A stretch of 27,478 nt of DNA from DATJBF01 sp035516795. GTDB lineage: Bacteria > Verrucomicrobiota > Verrucomicrobiia > Palsa-1439. Of this stretch, positions 22,208 to 27,478 are shown piece after piece. Location of the stretch: contig DATIZX010000116.1 of NCBI GenBank assembly GCA_035516795.1, positions 1-27,478 of the forward strand. The letters are read 5' to 3'. Position numbers and translations under genes: made by a program. Each line of letters begins with the position of its first letter. The first letter of the stretch is position 1. The notes under the pieces were generated by a model that saw only the letters and a program-made list of their open reading frames with translations, searched no databases and was not told where the DNA came from.

Positions 22208-23473
22208 ATGAACGCACTGAAAAAGCGTTACGCCTTTGTCGGCCTTGGCGCTCGGGCTGGGATGTTTGTCGAAGCCATTGCGGGCAAATACCAGGACCTC
22301 TGCGAATTGGTAGGATTGTGCGACCTGAACCTCACCCGAATGAATTATTACAACCGTCTCCTCAACAAAAAGTTCGGCCTTCCGCCCGTCGCCACCTATC
22401 GGGCTGCCGATTTCGATTTGATGATCCGCGAGCGAAAACCGGATGTGGTTGTAGTCGTTACCATTGATCGGACGCATCACCAATACATCATTCGCGCGAT
22501 GGAGTTGGGCTGTGACGTAATCACCGAGAAACCCATGACCATCGACGCGGACAAATGCCGCGCGATCTTCGAAGCGATCCAGCGCACGGGACGGAAACTT
22601 CGCGTGGCCTTCAACTATCGTTATTCGCCGGCGCGGACCGTGGTGAAAGATCTGCTGATGAAGAACGCCATCGGTCCCGTCAAAGCGGTGCATTTTGAGT
22701 GGTTGTTGGACACACGTCACGGTGCCGACTATTTCCGTCGGTGGCATCGCGACAAACGCAATTCGGGCGGACTGATGGTGCACAAGGCGACGCATCATTT
22801 TGACCTGGTGAACTGGTGGCTCGATTCCAGTCCGCAAACAGTGTTTGGCTTCGGAGCGCTCGCGTTTTATGGCAAGGCCAATGCCGAGGCACGCGGCATC
22901 ACCAGGTTTTACGAGCGCAGCACCGGCTCGCCCAACGCGGAGGGTGACCCGTTTGCGCTGGACTTGCGCGCCAAGGAGGACTTGCGCGGTCTCTATTTGG
23001 ACGCCGAACACGAGGACGGCTACCGGCGGGACCAAAGTGTGTTCGGTGACGGCATCAGTATCGAGGATACGATGAACGTGCTGGTGCGCTACCGCAACGG
23101 CGCGCAGATGTCGTATTCGCTCACGGCGTATTGTCCCTGGGAGGGTTACCGCGTCGCCTTCAACGGCACCAAGGGTCGCATTGAATTCAAGGAGGTCGAG
23201 GCCATGGAAGGCGGTGAACCCAGCCAACGCATCATGGTCTTTCCGCATTGGCAGAAACCGTATCCGGTGCAGATTCCACCCGCCATCGGCGGACACGGCG
23301 GCGGTGACGCCCCGTTGGTGGAGGAACTGTTCGGCAATCCGCCGCCTGATCCTTATCAGCGGGCGGCCAGCCACATCGATGGCGCCCGCAGCATTCTCAC
23401 CGGCGTCGCCGCCAATCTCTCATTCGCGACTGGCCAACCAGTAGAAGTCGATCGTTTATTCCCGCTCCCATGA
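22208..23473 (+). CDS. Gfo/Idh/MocA family oxidoreductase
   Basis: The 421-residue product has a classical Rossmann start (YAFVGLGARAGMF, glycines at 12-18), the EKP motif at 107-109 (ITEKPMTI), and a catalytic-site segment GGLMVHKATHHFDLVNWW in the C-terminal domain. An insert (about 230-275) with many charged residues is longer than in typical glucose-fructose oxidoreductase relatives. It lacks a signal peptide, unlike its neighbours, so it probably acts in the cytoplasm on an imported sugar. Related folds in family GH109 use NAD to cleave glycosides, so a glycosidase-like role is also conceivable. Its stop overlaps the next start (ATGA), indicating translational coupling to the GH2 gene. 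Confidence 0.85.
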   Translation: MNALKKRYAFVGLGARAGMFVEAIAGKYQDLCELVGLCDLNLTRMNYYNRLLNKKFGLPPVATYRAADFDLMIRERKPDVVVVVTIDRTHHQYIIRAMELGCDVITEKPMTIDADKCRAIFEAIQRTGRKLRVAFNYRYSPARTVVKDLLMKNAIGPVKAVHFEWLLDTRHGADYFRRWHRDKRNSGGLMVHKATHHFDLVNWWLDSSPQTVFGFGALAFYGKANAEARGITRFYERSTGSPNAEGDPFALDLRAKEDLRGLYLDAEHEDGYRRDQSVFGDGISIEDTMNVLVRYRNGAQMSYSLTAYCPWEGYRVAFNGTKGRIEFKEVEAMEGGEPSQRIMVFPHWQKPYPVQIPPAIGGHGGGDAPLVEELFGNPPPDPYQRAASHIDGARSILTGVAANLSFATGQPVEVDRLFPLP

Positions 23474-26400
23474 CGCTCAAGTGTATTGGCCTGGCGTTGG
23501 TGCTGGGCGTCCTCTCCGCGGATGCCGCAGAGACCCTTCCGCTCGCTGGCGAATGGCAATTCGCGCTGGACCCATCGGATACAGGAGTCGTGGAGCAGTG
23601 GTTCGCACGCGAGTTGCCGGACCGGATCAAGCTGCCAGGAATCCTGCAGGCACAGGGCTACGGCGACGAGATCAGCACGAACACGCCGTGGGTATTGTCG
23701 CTGTACGACCGGAATTGGTTTCTGCGGGAGGACTATCAGCAGTACATCAAACCGCATAAGGTTAAAGTGCCATTTCTCTGTCAACCTCCGCGGCACTATC
23801 TTGGCCCGGCGTGGTATCAGCGCGATGTCGAAATCCCGCGAGGCTGGCAAGGTCGCCACGTCGAATTGATGCTGGAACGACCGCATTGGCAGACAACGGT
23901 CTGGGTAAACGACCGGAAAATCGGCTCGCAAAACAGTCTCTGTGTGCCGCGCGTTTACGACCTGGGGACGCTGGCGCCCGGCAAGCATCGGCTGACGATC
24001 CGCGTGGATAACCGGATGATTCTGCCTTACCGGCCCGACGCACACAGCGTGTCAGATTCGCTGGGTGGTAGTTGGAACGGCGTCGTGGGAAGAATCGAGT
24101 TAACTTCAACGCCGACGACGTGGATCGACAATGTGCAAGTATTCCCAAACGTGGCGAAGCATGCAGCGTTCGTCAAGGTAACGATAGGCGGGCAACCCGG
24201 CGGTGGCCGGTTGCGCATCGGCATGAAAAGTGTCAACCTCGCAAGCAACTCGGTTGAGGTCGAGGTGCCGCTCGGCGACAAGGCGCAGCTCTGGGATGAG
24301 TTTTCACCCGATCTCCAAGAGTTGACAGTTGCGCTCGGCAGCGAGTCTCGCGTTGTCCGGTTTGGTTTACGGGAACTGAAAGCGGTCGGCCGCCAATTTT
24401 TTCTCAATGGCCACCCGATCTATTTTCGGATGACTCACGACGGCGGCGATTTTCCGCTAACCGGCCATCCGCCGACGGATGTCAAATCGTGGAAGCATAT
24501 CTTCCGCATTTGTAAGGCGTGGGGGTTGAATGGAATGCGGTTCCACTCGTGGTGTCCGCCCGAGGCGGCGTTCACAGCGGCTGACGAAATCGGATTCTAT
24601 CTCTCCATCGAGCCGGGCATGTGGAACACGTTCGATCCGGGCTCGCCCATGGAACAGATGCTGTATGCGGAAACCGAACGGATCCTCAAAGCTTACGGCA
24701 ATCATCCGTCGTTTATGCTGTTCTCGCCGAGCAACGAACCGAAAGGGCGGTGGAAAGAAGTGCTGCCGCAATGGGCGGAACATTTTCGCGCCAAGGACCC
24801 ACGACGGCTATACACCAGCGGCACGGGGTTCACTGATCCGGACGCGCCGGGACCACTCGACCGTGTGGATTACATCGCTACCCAACGGTTTGGGCGAAAC
24901 CCTGTGCGTGGCGAGCGGGGCTGGTTTGGTGGGGATTACCGGCATTCGCTTGAAGGCGTTGGCATCCCTGTCATTGCCCACGAAGTTGGCCAGTGGTGTG
25001 CGTATCCGAATTTCGATGTTATCAACAAGTTCACCGGCTATCTCCGTCCCGGCAACTACGAGATCTTTCGGGATTCACTAGCGGCGCACGGGTTGCTCGA
25101 TCGAGACAAGGATTTCGCTTGGGCGTCGGGCCGGTTTCAACTGGCCTGCTACAAGGAGGAAATCGAAGCCAATCTGCGCACGCCCGGGCTGAGCGGCTTT
25201 CAGTTGCTCGACCTGCATGACTACATGGGGCAGGGCACAGCCTTGGTCGGCTTGCTTGATCCGTTCTGGGAGCGGAAAGGGTACGCAACGCCTGAAGAGT
25301 TCCACCGTTTTTGCGGCGCCACGGTGCTGCTGGCGCGCCTGCCCAAACGCGTGCTGACAACCGCCGATCCGTTCGCCGTGGACGTGGAGGTAGCGCACTT
25401 CGGTCCGAAACCGCTTTCGGATGCTGTACCAGTGTGGCGCGTGGTGAGTGCCCACGGGGCAACGGTTGCCAGTGGGCAGCTGCCGGCCAGGGAAATCCCC
25501 TTGGGGAAAAACATCGCGCTGGGCACAGTTCCGATTGACTTGTCGAAGCTTGCAGCGCCTCGGCAGTACAAGCTCTTGGTCGGTCTGAAAGAAAGGCCTT
25601 TTGAGAATAGCTGGAACTTTTGGCTTTATCCTGCAGCCGCAAGTCCCTCTCCGTCAGAGAACGTTCTGGTGACCAGCTCGTGGGACGAGGCTGAGGTGCG
25701 CCTGAAGGGCGGGGGCCGAGTTTTGTTTCTACCGCAGACGTCCGATCTCGATTGGACGAGCCCACCCTTGGCAAATGTGCCGATATTCTGGAACCGTCTG
25801 ATGGGACCAAAATGGAGCCGGATGCTGGGACTCTGGTGCGACACGCGGCATCCAGCCTTGGCGGAGTTCCCCACCGAACAGAACTGCGATTGGCAATGGA
25901 CGGAAATGATCCGGAACTCTCGCGCGCTCAACATGGATTCGCTGCCCCAACAGCTTCCGCCGATTGTACAAGCCATCGACGATTGGAATCGCAATTACAA
26001 ACTCGGGCTCATCTTCGAATGCCGGGTCGGACCGGGTCGATTGATGGTTTGCTCGGTCGATTTGCAGGATTCGCTCAATAAACGGCCGGCCGCTTGTCAA
26101 TTGCGCCGGTCGCTGCTGGATTACATGAGCGGCAACAAATTTCAACCGCGAGTTGCGGTAGCGGCGGCCGACATTCGCGGGTTGCTGTTCGACACGCGTA
26201 TCATGCACAAACTTGGCGCCACGGCGCACGCCGATTCGGCCACCAGAGCCCATCCGGCCGCCAATGCGATCGATGGCGACCCAAACACGTATTGGCTGGC
26301 GGACGGGAGGGAGGAAAAGCATCCGCACGAATTGAGCATTGATTTCCCTGAGCCCGTGACGGTCACCGGCCTGGTTTGCATGCCCCGGCAAGACCAAAGA

Positions 26401-26688
26401 GAACACGAAGGCGATATCCGCGAGTACACGATCCAAACAAGCGATGATGGTGAAAAATGGAACGACGTGGTTCGTGGGGAAATGGTTTCGTCGTTCGCAC
26501 CAAAGAAAATCGTCTTTCCGCAGGCGCTCACGACACGCCATCTCAGGTTTACCGCCGTGTCCGGATTCGGTAGCGATAACGCGGCGGCGCTGGCCGAGTT
26601 GGCGGTGGTCGGCCCGAAATCTTTGAAGGTTGGAAGTCCAGTTCACTACAAGGCAACGAAGAGCGCGACTCCAGAAATCGATGACTAG
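23470..26688 (+). CDS. Glycoside hydrolase family 2 protein with C-terminal discoidin (F5/8 C) domain
   Basis: The 1072-residue protein has a signal peptide (about 1-19, cleavage near ADA-A). A GH2 sugar-binding jelly-roll (about 25-210) includes HYLGPAWYQRDVEIPRGW and GGSWNGVVGRIEL, followed by an immunoglobulin-like domain and a TIM barrel. The predicted acid/base is E423 in FSPSNEPKG and the nucleophile E505 in IAHEVGQW. Beta-domains follow to about 900, and residues about 925-1050 look like an F5/8 type C (discoidin) carbohydrate-binding domain (ANAIDGDPNTYWLADG, later TRHLRFTAVSGFG). GH2 members in pectin loci remove galactose, arabinose or uronic acids; the specificity here is not readable. 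It is coupled to the upstream oxidoreductase gene by an ATGA overlap. Confidence 0.85.
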   Translation: MTLKCIGLALVLGVLSADAAETLPLAGEWQFALDPSDTGVVEQWFARELPDRIKLPGILQAQGYGDEISTNTPWVLSLYDRNWFLREDYQQYIKPHKVKVPFLCQPPRHYLGPAWYQRDVEIPRGWQGRHVELMLERPHWQTTVWVNDRKIGSQNSLCVPRVYDLGTLAPGKHRLTIRVDNRMILPYRPDAHSVSDSLGGSWNGVVGRIELTSTPTTWIDNVQVFPNVAKHAAFVKVTIGGQPGGGRLRIGMKSVNLASNSVEVEVPLGDKAQLWDEFSPDLQELTVALGSESRVVRFGLRELKAVGRQFFLNGHPIYFRMTHDGGDFPLTGHPPTDVKSWKHIFRICKAWGLNGMRFHSWCPPEAAFTAADEIGFYLSIEPGMWNTFDPGSPMEQMLYAETERILKAYGNHPSFMLFSPSNEPKGRWKEVLPQWAEHFRAKDPRRLYTSGTGFTDPDAPGPLDRVDYIATQRFGRNPVRGERGWFGGDYRHSLEGVGIPVIAHEVGQWCAYPNFDVINKFTGYLRPGNYEIFRDSLAAHGLLDRDKDFAWASGRFQLACYKEEIEANLRTPGLSGFQLLDLHDYMGQGTALVGLLDPFWERKGYATPEEFHRFCGATVLLARLPKRVLTTADPFAVDVEVAHFGPKPLSDAVPVWRVVSAHGATVASGQLPAREIPLGKNIALGTVPIDLSKLAAPRQYKLLVGLKERPFENSWNFWLYPAAASPSPSENVLVTSSWDEAEVRLKGGGRVLFLPQTSDLDWTSPPLANVPIFWNRLMGPKWSRMLGLWCDTRHPALAEFPTEQNCDWQWTEMIRNSRALNMDSLPQQLPPIVQAIDDWNRNYKLGLIFECRVGPGRLMVCSVDLQDSLNKRPAACQLRRSLLDYMSGNKFQPRVAVAAADIRGLLFDTRIMHKLGATAHADSATRAHPAANAIDGDPNTYWLADGREEKHPHELSIDFPEPVTVTGLVCMPRQDQREHEGDIREYTIQTSDDGEKWNDVVRGEMVSSFAPKKIVFPQALTTRHLRFTAVSGFGSDNAAALAELAVVGPKSLKVGSPVHYKATKSATPEIDD

Positions 26689-26736
26689 ACCGATGAACGG
26701 ATGTAACCTCGATTCGCGCAAGCTGGTAGGACAAAA

Positions 26737-27478
26737 ATGATACTCCCTCTCAAGAATTGCTATCGTTCGATCCGCAAACTATGGCCGGCGGTTTCGTTGC
26801 TGGTTGCCGGGCCGGTGATCACCTGTGCCGCGCTGGATCTTTCAACATACAAGCTGCATCTTGCCTACGAGAATGATTTTAGCCGTCCGCAAAAGATCGC
26901 TCGCGAAGAGGACTTCATCGAGAGATTACCGGACGGCAAGTGGCGTCGTACTGGCCGCCCGGCGGCTGACGCCGAGTGGATTGCCGAAGGCCAGGGCGAC
27001 TGCGAGGTGCGCGACGGGGAGCTTTGGGTCACGCCGACAAGGACAGGGTCCCAAACGCGCTCACACATGGTCGTGTGGAACAAGCACATGTTTCCCGCAA
27101 ATTTCCTGCTGGAATTTGACATGAACCCGTGCGGCTCGACTAATGGGCTTACCATTGTGTTCTTCTGCACCACCGGCAAGAACGGCGAAGACATCTTCGA
27201 TCCCCGATTACCGCCGCGCCGCGCTGAGTACCCGAATTATCACAGCGGCGCGTTGGCCAATTACTCGGACGCGTACTGGAGTCGGAACAACGAGGAAGAG
27301 AAAATTTCAAATCGATTGCGCAGAAACCCCGGTTTCCTACAAATCGCAACCGGCGAGAGCCGGACGACCGGACCGACCGAAGCGACCCGTCATGTCCGGA
27401 TTCTCAAAAATGGTGGCCATATTGAAGTCGAGATTGATGGACGAACGGTTGTCGAGGCGAATAATCCGCATCCACTGG
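26737..27478 (+). CDS. DUF1961 (YesU-like) protein, 3' end outside the window
   Basis: The frame stays open from ATG 26737 to the right edge (247 codons). A hydrophobic segment (about 18-30, WPAVSLLVAGPVITC) suggests a signal peptide or lipoprotein-like export signal. The core matches DUF1961/YesU: HMVVWNKHMFPANFLLEFDM, then TIVFFCTTGKNGEDIFDPRL, YHSGALANYSDAYW, and VRILKNGGHIEVEIDGRTVV. It has a concanavalin-like jelly-roll fold. In Bacillus, yesU lies in the rhamnogalacturonan-I lyase operon, so its presence here strengthens the RG-I assignment of the locus. It follows the GH2 gene by 48 bp with AGGA upstream of the start. The biochemical role of the family is unknown. Confidence 0.85.
   Translation, partial: MILPLKNCYRSIRKLWPAVSLLVAGPVITCAALDLSTYKLHLAYENDFSRPQKIAREEDFIERLPDGKWRRTGRPAADAEWIAEGQGDCEVRDGELWVTPTRTGSQTRSHMVVWNKHMFPANFLLEFDMNPCGSTNGLTIVFFCTTGKNGEDIFDPRLPPRRAEYPNYHSGALANYSDAYWSRNNEEEKISNRLRRNPGFLQIATGESRTTGPTEATRHVRILKNGGHIEVEIDGRTVVEANNPHPL

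Noticed and set aside
22049..23374. Minus-strand open frame of about 441 codons opposite the second oxidoreductase gene
   Set aside because: The plus strand carries a complete Gfo/Idh/MocA protein with all motifs; the antisense frame has no recognisable features.

Overview
The window looks like a chromosomal segment of a verrucomicrobial bacterium (Verrucomicrobiota, possibly a Pedosphaera/Limisphaerales-type lineage). The reasons are a PEP-CTERM surface protein, two large secreted proteins with autotransporter-associated beta-strand repeats, a C-terminal tail with a DPDGDGM calcium-loop motif typical of that phylum, and a pectin-utilisation locus rich in Gfo/Idh/MocA oxidoreductases. This assignment is inferred from gene content, not from a marker gene.

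Left part (about 1-9.2 kb) is accessory DNA. An insertion sequence runs off the left edge and appears to have cut the 5' end of a DUF4365-like gene (149-1438). Then come a DUF3592-type membrane protein, an intact tRNA-Tyr(GTA), and a GIY-YIG nuclease gene placed between that tRNA and a second copy of its 3' half. A 3' remnant of a tRNA-Gly gene (3432-3464) looks like an attachment-site scar. To its right lie seven closely spaced minus-strand genes: an AbiEii-like nucleotidyltransferase with two small partner genes, a small helix-turn-helix protein, a protein coupled to the relaxase, a TrwC/TraI-type MobF relaxase-helicase, and a 13-codon leader ORF with a strong ribosome binding site. This is read as a decayed or partial mobilisable island; no integrase is visible.

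A gene-poor 1.6-kb stretch (8.7-10.3 kb) separates the two halves. It holds a 118-bp MITE-like palindrome and a degenerate 11-bp tandem array.

Right part (10.3 kb to the end) is a plus-strand locus for rhamnogalacturonan-I (pectin backbone) use. The first block is GH88-type unsaturated glycuronyl hydrolase, cupin, Gfo/Idh/MocA oxidoreductase and SDR. It is followed by a decayed C-terminus of a GH127-type arabinofuranosidase and by L-rhamnose mutarotase (rhaM). Two secreted beta-helical proteins with their own sigma70-like promoters follow. The second block is PL26-type exo-rhamnogalacturonan lyase, another Gfo/Idh/MocA protein, a GH2 hydrolase with a discoidin-like C-terminus, and a DUF1961 (YesU-like) protein cut by the right edge. 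The proposed flow is that the lyase releases unsaturated GalA-Rha units, the GH88 enzyme splits them, RhaM feeds rhamnose catabolism, and the cupin/oxidoreductase/SDR set processes the unsaturated or keto uronate. That last step is inference and is the most likely undescribed biochemistry here.
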